Below, in pieces: positions 42,880-52,196 of a DNA stretch of 64,000 nucleotides. Source of the stretch: Candidatus Villigracilis propinquus (GTDB lineage Bacteria; Chloroflexota; Anaerolineae; Anaerolineales; Villigracilaceae); NCBI GenBank assembly GCA_016714565.1, contig JADKDM010000011.1:100355-164354 (forward strand), given 5' to 3'. The notes below the pieces were generated by a model. The model saw only the letters and a program-made list of their open reading frames with translations, was not told the DNA's origin and did no database searches. A program made the translations under genes and the position numbers. The first letter of the stretch is position 1. Each line of letters begins with the position of its first letter.

Positions 42880-42998
42880 ATATAAATTATACCGCTTTTG
42901 GTTTGATGATGTTTTACAGTCATGCGATAGTACTATTGCTCGAATTGACGAGTATATTTTTGGGCTGTATAGTAAGTAAAAAGGACATCGAGGTTAAT

Positions 42999-44411
42999 AT
43001 GCGTAGGAAATTCATTATTTTTTGTGCGTTTGTTTTGCTCCTTATTTCTGTCTTTCCACCAACAATAGTTTATGCAGACGTAGCTCCGCCTGAGTCGCCT
43101 CCCGGCACCAATTTGCTCCCCGGGAATGAGACCACCCAAGTCCGCATGGCGGCAGAGACGGTGACGTTGACCATCTCCAAAAACCCGGACGACCCGTATA
43201 AAGCCATTGCGAAAACGGAAGCCGTTTTTACCATGCGCAATCTCGGAACGGCGGAAGAGAAAATGCAGGCGCGTTTTCCATTATCTTTCTTCAACGGCAA
43301 TTCCAACGGCTATGGAGATTTTCCTGAGATTCCCTCCATCGGGGTCAAAATCAATGGGCAGGATGCGCCAACCCGGCGCGAGATGCAGCCTTTTGTAGAT
43401 ACTGAAAGCAGCTACAAAGAACGCCCTGAGATTCCCTGGGCAGTATTTGATGTGACCTTCCCGCCGGAGCAGGATGTAAAAATCGAAGTGACATATACGG
43501 TCAGCGGGTTTGGACATTTTCCCTATCAAAATTTCAAATACATTCTTGAGACCGGCGCTGGTTGGAATGGAACCATTGGCACGGCAGATATTATCGTCCG
43601 CTTTCCGTATGAAGTTAACCAGAAAAATATTTGGATGCAGGAGGTATTCGGGTATGCTGAACCAACGCAGGGAGGAGTCATGAGCGGCAATGAAGTCCGC
43701 TGGCACTTTGACGATCTTGAGCCAACCTCTGAGAACAACATCGAGATCATCGCTGTGACGCCTAAAGTATGGGAATCCGTGCTAAACGAAACAAATACCG
43801 TTACGAAGAACCCAAATGACGGCGAAGCATGGGGCAGGCTGGGATTGGTTTACAAGCAGATCCTAACTCAATCACATGGCGAACTGCGCGGAGATCCCGC
43901 CGGAGATGAAATGTTCGAGTTGAGCAAGAGCGCCTATGAAAAATGTCTCGCCTTGCTTCCCAATGATGCCTTGTGGCATTATGGGTATGCCGAGTTGTTG
44001 TGGTCGTATTATTATTCTTATGATCTGTATTTTGCGGGCAAACCAGACACGGAGGGAATTCTCCCGCGCATCTTATCTGAATTGGAAACCGCGCTCAAGA
44101 TCGATCCAAATAACCAGCAAGCCCAAGACCTGCTCAAATGGATTAGCGATTCAGTTCCAGGGGCTGTCCAAGTGGATGGGGATACCTTTGTGTTTTTAGG
44201 GTTGACCGCTACGCCGATCCCTCCCACGCCTTGGGCTGAGATTGCAACCCCAACCTTTGCCCCCACTGTGACAGTTCCCTCGCCAACGTTCTCAATGGGA
44301 GTCAATACTCCCGAACCAGTTTCTGCTCCGAGTTCAGTATGTGGAAGTGCGTTTTTGCTGCCAGCGCTATTTGGAGCAGTGTTGATCTTTAGTAAACGAA
44401 AGTCAGTCTAA
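42999..44411 (+). CDS. Exported TPR-like protein with C-terminal membrane anchor
   Basis: 470 residues from the ATG at 42999. Signal peptide at about 1-27. Residues about 45-270 are beta-rich (DUF4424-like style, VKIEVTYTVSGFGHFPYQN), residues about 280-385 resemble TPR helices (AWGRLGLVYKQIL, then ALKIDPNNQQAQDLLKW), followed by a Thr/Pro linker. The end is a Cys, a hydrophobic segment and RK (VCGSAFLLPALFGAVLIFSK), like a sorting or anchoring tail. The protein is likely held at the outer face of the membrane. Function unknown. Confidence 0.75.
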   Translation: MRRKFIIFCAFVLLLISVFPPTIVYADVAPPESPPGTNLLPGNETTQVRMAAETVTLTISKNPDDPYKAIAKTEAVFTMRNLGTAEEKMQARFPLSFFNGNSNGYGDFPEIPSIGVKINGQDAPTRREMQPFVDTESSYKERPEIPWAVFDVTFPPEQDVKIEVTYTVSGFGHFPYQNFKYILETGAGWNGTIGTADIIVRFPYEVNQKNIWMQEVFGYAEPTQGGVMSGNEVRWHFDDLEPTSENNIEIIAVTPKVWESVLNETNTVTKNPNDGEAWGRLGLVYKQILTQSHGELRGDPAGDEMFELSKSAYEKCLALLPNDALWHYGYAELLWSYYYSYDLYFAGKPDTEGILPRILSELETALKIDPNNQQAQDLLKWISDSVPGAVQVDGDTFVFLGLTATPIPPTPWAEIATPTFAPTVTVPSPTFSMGVNTPEPVSAPSSVCGSAFLLPALFGAVLIFSKRKSV

Positions 44412-44426
44412 AAGCCTGACCTACAA

Positions 44427-44473
44427 AAAAAGGAGACAGTCACTTTCGCGCAGCGGGTGACTGTCTCCTTTTT
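44427..44473. terminator. Inverted repeat of the GACAGTCAC family acting as terminator
   Basis: 17-bp perfect arms AAAAAGGAGACAGTCAC / GTGACTGTCTCCTTTTT with a 13-nt loop, between convergent genes. It shares GACAGTCAC/GTGACTGTC with the element at 22362-22417. Confidence 0.8.
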
Positions 44474-44507
44474 ACTTATCACTTATTACTTTTTACTCAT
44501 TCCTTGC

Positions 44508-45938
44508 CTACTTAATCCCCGCCACCTTCAAACCATCTTCCAAAATAGCCTTCACCTTATCCTTGTGACGGGTCTCGGTATAAACACGGAGAATGGGTTC
44601 CGTTCCAGAGAAGCGGATCAACATCCAGCCGCCGTCTTCCATTTTGAATTGGAAACCATCCACGGTGATGACTTCGGTTACTTTCAATCCACCGAGTGTG
44701 GCGGGATAGTTATCGCGGATGATCTTCTTGCGGGTTTCGTGGTCGCCGCTAAAGGGACTGTCTATGCGGTCATAATAATATTCGCCGCCAACTTTGGCAA
44801 ACAGGTCTTTCAATAATTCAGTGGGTTTCTTGCCTGTCTTCACCATGAAATCGAGCATGTACAAGCCAGCCAAAATTCCATCACGTTCAGGGACATTTCC
44901 GCGGAAAGCATAACCGCCCGATTCCTCACCGCCGATGAGCGCGTTGGTCTCAGTCATTTTCGGGGCAACGTATTTGAATCCCACACCTGTTTCATGGACG
45001 GGGACTCCGTACAACTCGCCGAGCTTGTTCAACATACCCGTTGTGGAGAGAGTCTTCACAATATCACCACGCTCGCCACGGATTTCGAGCAGGTAGTAGG
45101 CCAGCAAACCAAACACACGTAATTGATTAATGAATTCGCCGTTCTCGTCGCCAATTCCGCAGCGGTCAGCATCACCGTCAGTGATGAGAAGCACATCAGC
45201 TTTATTGTCTACTGTTGCTTTCAAACCTACATCAATATTCGGCTGAATGGGTTCGGGGCGTTTCATCTCAGGGAAGGATGGATTCCGCACGTTGTGAATT
45301 TCGATCACCTTTGTCTTGCCGCCCGCCAGCAGACGTGGGAACCAGCCCATGCCGTTGCCCCACATAGTATCCACCATTACGGTCAATCCCGCATCTTTGA
45401 TGGGTTGCAAGTCGATCAGTCCATCACGGGTGAGGTGCTCAATGTACGGAGTTGCCGCATCAAATTTGACGATCTCACCAGCGGCTGTAGCTTCCTTGTA
45501 ATCCTTGCGCTTCACACCGCTGACATCATCAGGGATGCCTGCTTCAATTTGTTTCAAGCCTTCGGGGTCAATTGCCCCGCCAGTTGAATCGCGGACTTTG
45601 AATCCATTATCTGAGGGCGGGTTGTGGCTGGCGGTGATGTTCACAGCACCAGCAGCTTTTTTATCCACTACGGCATAGGCAATGACGGGGGTTGGGGACG
45701 CACCGTCTGTCAAATAAACCTTTAATCCATTGCCAGCCAGCACTTCCGCAACGGCTGCGGCGAAATTCTCACTGCCAAAACGCATATCGTGACCGACCAC
45801 AACCCACTGTCCAGTTCTACCTTGTGAAACCATATAAGAAGCAAACCCCTGTGCCGCGCGGCGTACGTTGTCAAATGTATAGTCTTCAGCAATGACTCCG
45901 CGCCAACCGTCTGTGCCAAACTTTAGCTTTTGTGCCAT
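44508..45938 (-). CDS. Phosphoglucomutase/phosphomannomutase (alpha-D-phosphohexomutase)
   Basis: 476 residues. The four family loops are present: the phospho-Ser loop NITASHNPPSDNG (Ser104), the metal loop TDGDADRCG, the sugar loop GGEESGGYAFRG, and the phosphate-binding RFSGTEP near the C-terminus. It interconverts hexose 1- and 6-phosphates for central metabolism and cell-surface polysaccharide precursors; glucose or mannose preference is not decidable. CAGGAG lies before the ATG. Confidence 0.93.
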   Translation of the reverse strand: MAQKLKFGTDGWRGVIAEDYTFDNVRRAAQGFASYMVSQGRTGQWVVVGHDMRFGSENFAAAVAEVLAGNGLKVYLTDGASPTPVIAYAVVDKKAAGAVNITASHNPPSDNGFKVRDSTGGAIDPEGLKQIEAGIPDDVSGVKRKDYKEATAAGEIVKFDAATPYIEHLTRDGLIDLQPIKDAGLTVMVDTMWGNGMGWFPRLLAGGKTKVIEIHNVRNPSFPEMKRPEPIQPNIDVGLKATVDNKADVLLITDGDADRCGIGDENGEFINQLRVFGLLAYYLLEIRGERGDIVKTLSTTGMLNKLGELYGVPVHETGVGFKYVAPKMTETNALIGGEESGGYAFRGNVPERDGILAGLYMLDFMVKTGKKPTELLKDLFAKVGGEYYYDRIDSPFSGDHETRKKIIRDNYPATLGGLKVTEVITVDGFQFKMEDGGWMLIRFSGTEPILRVYTETRHKDKVKAILEDGLKVAGIK

Positions 45939-46003
45939 GTATTTTCTCCTGAGTAGTGATAACTTTCAAAATTATACCCGTCACAGACATTTTGTATCAT
46001 CCG

Positions 46004-46033
46004 AAAAAACTCCGAGGGATTGCCTCGGAGTTT
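46004..46033 (-). terminator. Intrinsic terminator after the HhH-coiled-coil gene
   Basis: 11-bp arms AAACTCCGAGG / CCTCGGAGTTT with a 5-nt loop, followed on the minus strand by a T run. Confidence 0.85.
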
Positions 46034-46038
46034 CAGTG

Positions 46039-47049
46039 CTACGGAGTCGGTGTTGCCGAAGTAGTTGGCGGCGGAAGCGGCGTTGGTGTGGATGTCTCCA
46101 GCGCGGCGGGTGTGGGAGTGAATGTTGCCGTTGGAATTACAGGTGCATTGCCAGACATCAAAATCTGCCACGCGATCTCGAGGTCACCTGATGCGACCAC
46201 AGGGAAATCTGGCAGGTTGCCGAGCGCAAGGTCGAGGCGGGCGATCACTTGCGAAAGCAGTTCATCACTCGTCTCCGCTTGCAACTCAGCCAACAGGTCG
46301 CGCGCCGATTGCACATCAATTTTTGCGAGGCCAAAATTGCTCTGCGCCAGATACAACCGCGCGCGCGCAAGCGTATCCAATGCGCGGGTCATCATCACTT
46401 CGTGTTTCAAGTCCAGCAGGATTTTTTCGTTGTTCGCCTGCAATTGCGCATCAAGCTCGGCTTGCATCCCTTCCAGCTTTTGAATGGAAACCGAATATGC
46501 TTCCACGGTATTTTCCAATGTGGTAACGCGCACGTTCATTTCATCCAATTGCGTTTGCAGCGCGGAAATTTCAGTCTCAAGTTTTGTGATCTGCGCGGTG
46601 TTTCGTTCCACGGGCGCAATGAATGTTCGGTTGATGTAAGGGAGACCATAATATAAGAGCGCGCCAATGCCGCCGATAAAAATAACGAGAACAACCAATC
46701 GAAGCAAAGCGCGCAGAAAGTTGACAAACGCCCTTCCCAAACGCGACAGGAAAGAATCCTGCTCTTTGACATTTTCCTGCGCGGGCTGACTCTTCTCAAT
46801 ATAAACGGGCGGCGCCTCTTCCTCTACCGGTATCATGGCACTGTTTTCTGATTCATTTTCCTGCGCCTCGGCAAAAAGTTCGAGCTTTCCCAGCAGAGTC
46901 TTGCCCATGCCCTTCACTTTCAGACATTCGTCTACGGAGTTGAACGGACGCGCGGTGATAATATTCTCTGCAACAGAATGGGTAATGCCAGGGATCCGGG
47001 TTAATGTGTCGAGGTCTGCGGTATTGATGAAGGTGAGGAAGTCGCTCAT
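46039..47049 (-). CDS. Membrane protein with helix-hairpin-helix N-terminus and coiled coil
   Basis: 336 residues from the ATG at 47049 (AGGAG upstream). Residues about 8-65 hold helix-hairpin-helix motifs of ComEA style (IPGITHSVAENIITARPF, then VKGMGKTLLGKLELF). A membrane helix at about 115-140 precedes a long coiled coil (about 150-215) and a further helical region, ending in a Thr/Pro-rich tail. Depending on topology, the HhH part could bind DNA in the cytoplasm, with the coiled coil outside. Function unknown; a role in DNA anchoring or uptake is only a guess. Confidence 0.75.
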   Translation of the reverse strand: MSDFLTFINTADLDTLTRIPGITHSVAENIITARPFNSVDECLKVKGMGKTLLGKLELFAEAQENESENSAMIPVEEEAPPVYIEKSQPAQENVKEQDSFLSRLGRAFVNFLRALLRLVVLVIFIGGIGALLYYGLPYINRTFIAPVERNTAQITKLETEISALQTQLDEMNVRVTTLENTVEAYSVSIQKLEGMQAELDAQLQANNEKILLDLKHEVMMTRALDTLARARLYLAQSNFGLAKIDVQSARDLLAELQAETSDELLSQVIARLDLALGNLPDFPVVASGDLEIAWQILMSGNAPVIPTATFTPTPAALETSTPTPLPPPTTSATPTP

Positions 47050-47144
47050 GGTGTCTCCTATGCTGTCATTGTACAACAAAAGGCTTGGGACGAGAATCTG
47101 CTGATGGAACTGGAACAATTGTCAGTTTAAGAAAGAGGCGCGTG

Positions 47145-48783
47145 TTACTTCATCAAGGCGTTGACTCGCCATGTTATCTGTTCAAGCAGGGCAGGGTTGA
47201 AGACCCGGTATGATTCCAAATGCCCTGAAATGGGGAGGATCAGTCCGAGGGCGAGGGTGTAGGTCAATAGTGCGAGCGCGATGACGGAAAATATTCCGCG
47301 GGCGATGGGATATTTTTTTAATTGGATGAGCGCCTGCCAGAACCCGATGATCGCCAAGAAAGCGAGCGTGGGTACGAGGTCCAGCAGGTAGCGCATGGTG
47401 GTGAAGAAAAAGAATTGCAGCATGAGAAAAACAAAAAATGCCGAGCCTGTCAGCGAGAGCAAAATCCAGCGGAGGTTTTTATCTTTGTTCAGCCACGCAA
47501 GAAAGAGCAAAGAGCATGAATGGGCTTGCGGTGAAAATGCCAGTGATGGCTTCGGCGAGCAGTAAATAAAATTGAGGATGTCCACCTTCGAGCCAGTCGG
47601 GCCCAGCCCAACGGTTTGGGACGATGTAGGGAAAGATATCCCGTGTTTCAACAGGGTTGATAAGGGTCTTGAAAAGATTGGGCGGAATGTAGGCTGGCGA
47701 AAAAGTTTCTCCCAGCAGTTCATACAGGTTGTAGCTCGTCAGTTGATAGCGCAGACCGAATTCAGTGAAGGAATCAAAACGCGCGTAGTTGTAGGCTATA
47801 TAACTGACAGCACCGAGCGCCAGCGGTATTGCAAACGCAGCGATGAAGGGTATGAATTTTGCCCGTTGGGTTTTGAATGTCCAAATGAGCGCGATCAGCG
47901 CAAGGAACATTACGGAGATGGTAAGAGTTGTTCGTGAGCCGACCGCCAGCGCGAGGAATGTCCCAGCCAATATCAGGCGCGGATAGGTTGGACGGTTGAA
48001 TGCAGTAAATAGAAAGTATGTGCCGCCGATGAGGAAAAACTGTCCCGCGATGATGGCCGCTTCGTAAATGCGGGCTTCAATTAAGATGTAAAGGATGGGG
48101 TTCACCAGTCCTGCAAATGCAATGGCAGAAAGGAGCGCCCAGAGCGGCGTTTCGAGAAAATACTTTTTCCATAATTCGAGGATCAGCAGGAGGGTGAAAA
48201 TAAATGTCCCTGCCGTAAATATAAGGGTGATGACCTTGTCACCGACTGTCTGTTGCGTAAACATTTTGATGACCGCAAGAAAGAGCGCGGGAGCAGGCCC
48301 CCAATACAGGTAGTATTTCCCTTTGTACAGAGTTGCGTCCCACAGCACAGGGATGCCCTCACGATTGCCCGGCTCGTACACATTTTCCATGCTGAGGAGT
48401 GCGGGGTCGGGCTGCACATCCACAGCGAGTTGACCGTGGTTGAAAGCAGTGGCTAGCAAGTCGTAGTAGCTTGTCTCGTTGGGCCATGAGGTCCATAGTC
48501 CCGTGGAAACGAACCAGATGTAGATGATGATGATCAAACCGCTCAAGACGCCTGCTGAAAGATAGCTCCGTCCTGTGGGAGTGTGGAAGACTTGACCGAT
48601 GAAATTATTTTCACGGTAGAAAAGGGCAACAGCCAAAATGAGCAAGCCAACAATAAAGAGGAAGTACCGTTTTGCCCCCCAGGTGGGATTGTTATCCAAA
48701 CCGAGTTGATTTGCGAAGAGCATTCCTAAGATGAGGCTCGCGCCGATCACTCCGCCCGCAATTTGTAGCCATTTTCGTGTCAT
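47145..48783 (-). pseudogene. Polytopic membrane protein, glycosyltransferase-like, split by a frameshift
   Basis: The first frame (48783 to about 47505) gives about twelve membrane helices and ends FTASPFMLFA. The second frame continues LFLAWLNKDKNLRWILL and ends at 47145. One extra base (or two missing) within 47497-47515 separates them. Rejoined, the protein has about 545 residues with a large first external loop (NETSYYDLLATAFNHGQL) as in GT-C fold mannosyltransferase-like families. No Shine-Dalgarno sequence is seen; TAAAAT lies six bases before the ATG, suggesting a leaderless mRNA. Because both halves are intact, a sequencing indel is likely. Confidence 0.78.
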
Positions 48784-48816
48784 TTCTTGATTTTATCAGG
48801 GAGTGAGGAAAAGTTT

Positions 48817-48921
48817 GTCATTGCGAAGAGCGTTGCGGGGCGGAGGCAATCCTCTTGCTTTGTGGGGGGGGGGCGGCGCCCGGGGGGGAGGGGGGGGGGA
48901 GCCCTGGCAGGGGGGGGGGGG
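48817..48921. repeat. Partial CATTGCGAG-type repeat running into a G-rich low-complexity tract
   Basis: GTCATTGCGA at 48817-48826 and GGCAATCC at 48845-48852 match the intact element at 61247-61336. From 48862 to 48921 the sequence is almost only G with a few C and A. Probable repeat whose second half is misassembled. Confidence 0.65.
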
Positions 48922-48961
48922 TCGTTTTATTTTCGCGGGTGGCGGAAACATTCTAAGGCAG

Positions 48962-48967
48962 TATAAT
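48962..48967 (+). promoter_or_regulatory. -10 element of the cysteine desulfurase gene (probable leaderless mRNA)
   Basis: TATAAT followed by seven bases and the ATG. There is no room for a ribosome binding site. Confidence 0.6.
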
Positions 48968-48974
48968 CCCATCC

Positions 48975-50126
48975 ATGATTTACCTTGATTATGCCGCCAC
49001 CACCCCTGTTGACCAACGCGTTTTAGACGTAATGATGCCGTATTTTCGCGAGAACTACGGGAATCCATCCTCTGTCCATCGGCTGGGACAAAAAGCTGAA
49101 ACTGCAATTGATTCCGCGCGCGAGAAAGTCGCCGCTGTTCTGCACTGCAAGCCTGAAGAGATCATTTTCACATCCTGCGGCACCGAGTCGGATAACTTCG
49201 CTTTGCGCGGGGCGATGATGGCGAGGCGCAACGCCTCAGGTGAGACCTGGATATTGACTTCCAAAACCGAGCATCACGCCGTCAGCAAAACCGCCGAGCA
49301 GCTTGAAAAAGAATACGGATTCCAACTCGAATGGCTGGATATTAATAAACATGGCGGCGTATCGCCTGAGTCTTTGAGCAAAGCGGTTTGCAACAACACG
49401 GTTCTTGCCTCGCTGATGCTTGCCAACAACGAAATTGGTACCATCAACCTGATAGCGGATCTGGCAAAGATCGCAAAGGCAAACCACATCCTCTTCCATA
49501 CAGATGCCGTGCAAGCCGCAGCATATTTGGATGTGAACGTGGAAAAACTCGGCGTGGATTTAATGTCGCTTGGCGGACATAAATTCTACGGGCCGAAAGG
49601 CGTTGGCGCGTTATACGTACGCAAGGGGACGAAGCTCCTTCCGCACATGACGGGCGGGGGACAGGAGAATAGGCAACGGGCGGGAACGCAGAATGTGCCG
49701 TACATCGTTGGCTTTGCAGAGGCGTTACGTCTCACGGCGGAGGAACGCGAAGCGCGCACGGCGCATGTCAAACCATTGCGTGACCAGATTATTGGGCGAG
49801 TGCTTGAAGAAATTCCCGATTCTCAATTGACTGGTCATCCTGAAAACCGCCTGCCGAATCACGCCTCATTTGTATTCAAAGATGTAGACGGCAACCTACT
49901 CTTGCAAATGCTCGATTCCGCTGGTTTCGCCTGCTCTTCAGGCTCTGCCTGCAAAACAGGCAACCCCGAACCAAGTGAGGTGATCACGTCATTGGGTCAT
50001 TCCCTTGATTGGGCGTTGGGTTCTCTGCGAATCACCCTAGGCGTTGACTCTACCCCTGAGCATGTCGATTCATTTTTGAAAGCCCTACCTGAGTTGGTTG
50101 AAAAAGTAAGAAAACTCCACAACTAA
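48975..50126 (+). CDS. Cysteine desulfurase (NifS/IscS class)
   Basis: 383 residues, fold type I PLP enzyme. The Schiff-base Lys203 is in SLGGHKFYGPKG, HTDAVQ supplies the cofactor Asp, and the catalytic Cys326 is in SSGSACKTGNPEPSEV, a flexible loop as in IscS/NifS. It removes sulfur from cysteine for iron-sulfur clusters or tRNA thiolation. No iscU, iscR or mnmA is adjacent, so the sulfur acceptor is not indicated. First gene of a co-directional group that includes ruvX and mltG. Confidence 0.93.
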   Translation: MIYLDYAATTPVDQRVLDVMMPYFRENYGNPSSVHRLGQKAETAIDSAREKVAAVLHCKPEEIIFTSCGTESDNFALRGAMMARRNASGETWILTSKTEHHAVSKTAEQLEKEYGFQLEWLDINKHGGVSPESLSKAVCNNTVLASLMLANNEIGTINLIADLAKIAKANHILFHTDAVQAAAYLDVNVEKLGVDLMSLGGHKFYGPKGVGALYVRKGTKLLPHMTGGGQENRQRAGTQNVPYIVGFAEALRLTAEEREARTAHVKPLRDQIIGRVLEEIPDSQLTGHPENRLPNHASFVFKDVDGNLLLQMLDSAGFACSSGSACKTGNPEPSEVITSLGHSLDWALGSLRITLGVDSTPEHVDSFLKALPELVEKVRKLHN

Positions 50127-50160
50127 TCTGCATACTTGTTTACCTGCCTATCTGATTACT
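50127..50160. repeat. TACTTGTTTACCTG-type dispersed repeat (short copy)
   Basis: TACTTGTTTACCTGCCTATCTG recurs in longer form at 51653-51757, split here as TACTTGTTTACCTGCC plus TATCTG. Confidence 0.5.
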
Positions 50161-50166
50161 TTCACC

Positions 50167-51651
50167 TTGAAAACAAAAATCATCACCCTCGAATCTCACG
50201 ATGACCTCATCTCCGTCCGCGATAAATTATCGTGGGCGAAGACGCCGCGCATTTTGCTGGTGTGGCCCAAGTACGAGAAGGTCACCCTGCGTCTGTTGGA
50301 CTTGAAAGTTTTGCAGCGTCACGCGGATTCACTCGGCGCACACCTCGGCTTGGTTACCCGTCGCATGAACGTGAGACGGGACGCGGAGTCTCTTGGCATT
50401 CCAGTTTTCAAGACAACCTCTGCGGCTCAAAAGGACCTGTGGCCTGATTCTGCTCCGAGAACACAACGCATCCCGAGAACGCCGCGCCGCGACTTGCGCG
50501 AAATGAGCAACGCTGTCCACGAGAAAGAACCTGCGTGGCGGACGTCGCTCCTCGGGCGGGTGCTCACTTTCACAGCGGGGGTAATTGCTGTTTTAGCAGT
50601 GGCAGGCCTATTCGTCCCGCGTGCGGCGGTGACTTTGTTCCCCGAATCGCAGACCCAATCCATCACCATCCCGGTAAGCGCCAGCCCATCCATTAAATCC
50701 ATTTCACTCACTGGCGACATCCCCGCGCAAACCATATCCGTGACGGTGGACGCGGAACAGACGCTGGCGGTGACCAATGAAATTGCGTTGCCAAATTCAA
50801 AGGCGAAGGGCATTGCGCGCTTCACGAATTTGGGAGAAAAGGATGTCGAAATTCCTGCGGGCACGGTCATCTCCACCGTGGACCTGATCCGATACATCAC
50901 CTTGACCGATACTCTTCTCCCTGGCGGCGTGGACGGTTTTGTGGAAGTGAAGATCGAAGCCCTGGAAGCTGGCTCGCAGGGCAATGCGGTGCCAGACACG
51001 ATCTCAATTGTGGAAGGCTTGCTTGGGCTTTCTGCAACGGTGACGAACCCGGAATTGATCTCAGGCGGTACCGACACGAAAACGGTTGGCGCATCTGAAG
51101 AAGACCGCGCAAAACTGCGCGAAGTAGTGATGGGAAATTTGCGCCGCGCCGCCGAAGCGCAAATGCGCGCGCAGATCAACGCAGATGACTTGTTGTTGCT
51201 CGATACATTGGAAGCAGCGCAGACACCGCAGGAGGAATTTTCTCCACCCGAAGGGCAGGCTGGAAAAACGCTTACATTAAAAATGAAAGTTGAATTTTCA
51301 GCGAACTATATTTCGCATGAAGACTTGAATCAATTGGTCGCTTCCACTTTGACCGCGTCCGTTCCGCGGGGATTTTCACCTCTTGGCGAATTGACATTTA
51401 ATCCGCTGGCCGAGCCCGTAACCGATTCTGCTGGCATCACACATTTTGAACTGCAAGCCGAGCAAGTCACGCTGCGTGATATTGACCGATTGAAAATATT
51501 TTCCACCATTCGCGGGCACGACCCAGTTCGCGCAGCAAATGAATTGAAGAATGTTTTTTCTCTGCGCGATGAACCGCTGATCGCAGTCAGCCCCTCTTGG
51601 TGGCCGTGGCTGCCGCTGATCCCGTTCAATATTTCTGTTGAAGTGAAATAG
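50167..51651 (+). CDS. Membrane protein with baseplate J/gp47-like domain
   Basis: 494 residues. The start is a TTG at 50167; no ATG or GTG fits better. Residues 1-90 are an alpha/beta domain (ILLVWPKYEKVTLRLLDLKVL). One membrane helix lies at about 132-155. After it comes a beta-rich region with the baseplate-J-like pattern FTNLGEKDVEIPAGTVIST and EALEAGSQGNAVPDTISIVE, seen in phage baseplate and contractile-injection spike-ring proteins. No other phage gene is near, so it is probably a domesticated cell-envelope protein. It is located between iscS-like and ruvX-mltG genes. Confidence 0.75.
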   Translation: MKTKIITLESHDDLISVRDKLSWAKTPRILLVWPKYEKVTLRLLDLKVLQRHADSLGAHLGLVTRRMNVRRDAESLGIPVFKTTSAAQKDLWPDSAPRTQRIPRTPRRDLREMSNAVHEKEPAWRTSLLGRVLTFTAGVIAVLAVAGLFVPRAAVTLFPESQTQSITIPVSASPSIKSISLTGDIPAQTISVTVDAEQTLAVTNEIALPNSKAKGIARFTNLGEKDVEIPAGTVISTVDLIRYITLTDTLLPGGVDGFVEVKIEALEAGSQGNAVPDTISIVEGLLGLSATVTNPELISGGTDTKTVGASEEDRAKLREVVMGNLRRAAEAQMRAQINADDLLLLDTLEAAQTPQEEFSPPEGQAGKTLTLKMKVEFSANYISHEDLNQLVASTLTASVPRGFSPLGELTFNPLAEPVTDSAGITHFELQAEQVTLRDIDRLKIFSTIRGHDPVRAANELKNVFSLRDEPLIAVSPSWWPWLPLIPFNISVEVK

Positions 51652-51652
51652 G

Positions 51653-51757
51653 TAGACACGTAAACAGGTAAACACGTTTTGTGCCGTGTTCATGTGTACT
51701 TGTTTTACCTGTCTACCTGTATACTTGTTTACCCATCTACCCGTTTACATTATTTCC
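51653..51757. repeat. TAAACAGGTAAACACG-type dispersed inverted repeat
   Basis: GTAGACACGTAAACAGGTAAACACG-like words (in parts of 20 bases or fewer) are followed by their complements TGTACTTG, TTTTACCTGTCTAC and CTTGTTTACC. A short relative is at 50127-50160. Confidence 0.6.
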
Positions 51758-51769
51758 CACGGAGAGTTC

Positions 51770-52186
51770 ATGAGAATCCTTGCCGTCGACCACGGTGAAA
51801 AAAGAATAGGCCTTGCCATCAGCGATGAGACTGCCACCATTGCCAGCCCTGTAAAAGTTGTGGAACACATCTCACGCGCCATCGATGCCGCGCAGGTTGC
51901 GGATATTGCAGTGCAAAATAATGCCGGTTTAATTGTGGTTGGTCAATCCTTTGATGAAGATGGGAATCCAAATCCTGCGGGGCGCCGCGCAGGCCGTTTT
52001 GCCGATGAGCTCAAAAATCAAACGAATATCCCCATTGAAATGTGGGACGAATCATTCAGCACTCAAATTGCGCGTACTGCAAGGATCGAACTGGGAGTCT
52101 CACGCAAAAAACGCGCGGGTCATCAGGATGTGTTCGCAGCAGTGGTTATTTTGCAATCGTATCTTGAGTCCAAACGTGATTCGTGA
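51770..52186 (+). CDS. ruvX: Holliday junction resolvase-like / pre-16S rRNA nuclease RuvX (YqgF)
   Basis: 138 residues from the ATG at 51770, preceded by GGAGAG. The RNase-H-like fold motifs are AVDHGEKRIGLAISD (catalytic Asp), VVGQSFDEDG and MWDESFST followed by KKRAGHQDVFAAV. The family matures the 16S rRNA 5' end. ruvX followed by mltG is a common gene pair. Confidence 0.92.
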   Translation: MRILAVDHGEKRIGLAISDETATIASPVKVVEHISRAIDAAQVADIAVQNNAGLIVVGQSFDEDGNPNPAGRRAGRFADELKNQTNIPIEMWDESFSTQIARTARIELGVSRKKRAGHQDVFAAVVILQSYLESKRDS

Positions 52187-52196
52187 AAAGTAAACC

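Noticed and set aside
50427..51179. 250-residue open frame on the minus strand
   Set aside because: Antisense to the baseplate-J-like gene, Ser/Thr/Pro-rich without any motif; the plus-strand protein has clear domains.
50167..51651. Prophage or contractile injection cluster
   Set aside because: Only one baseplate-like domain is present; neighbours are cysteine desulfurase, ruvX and mltG.
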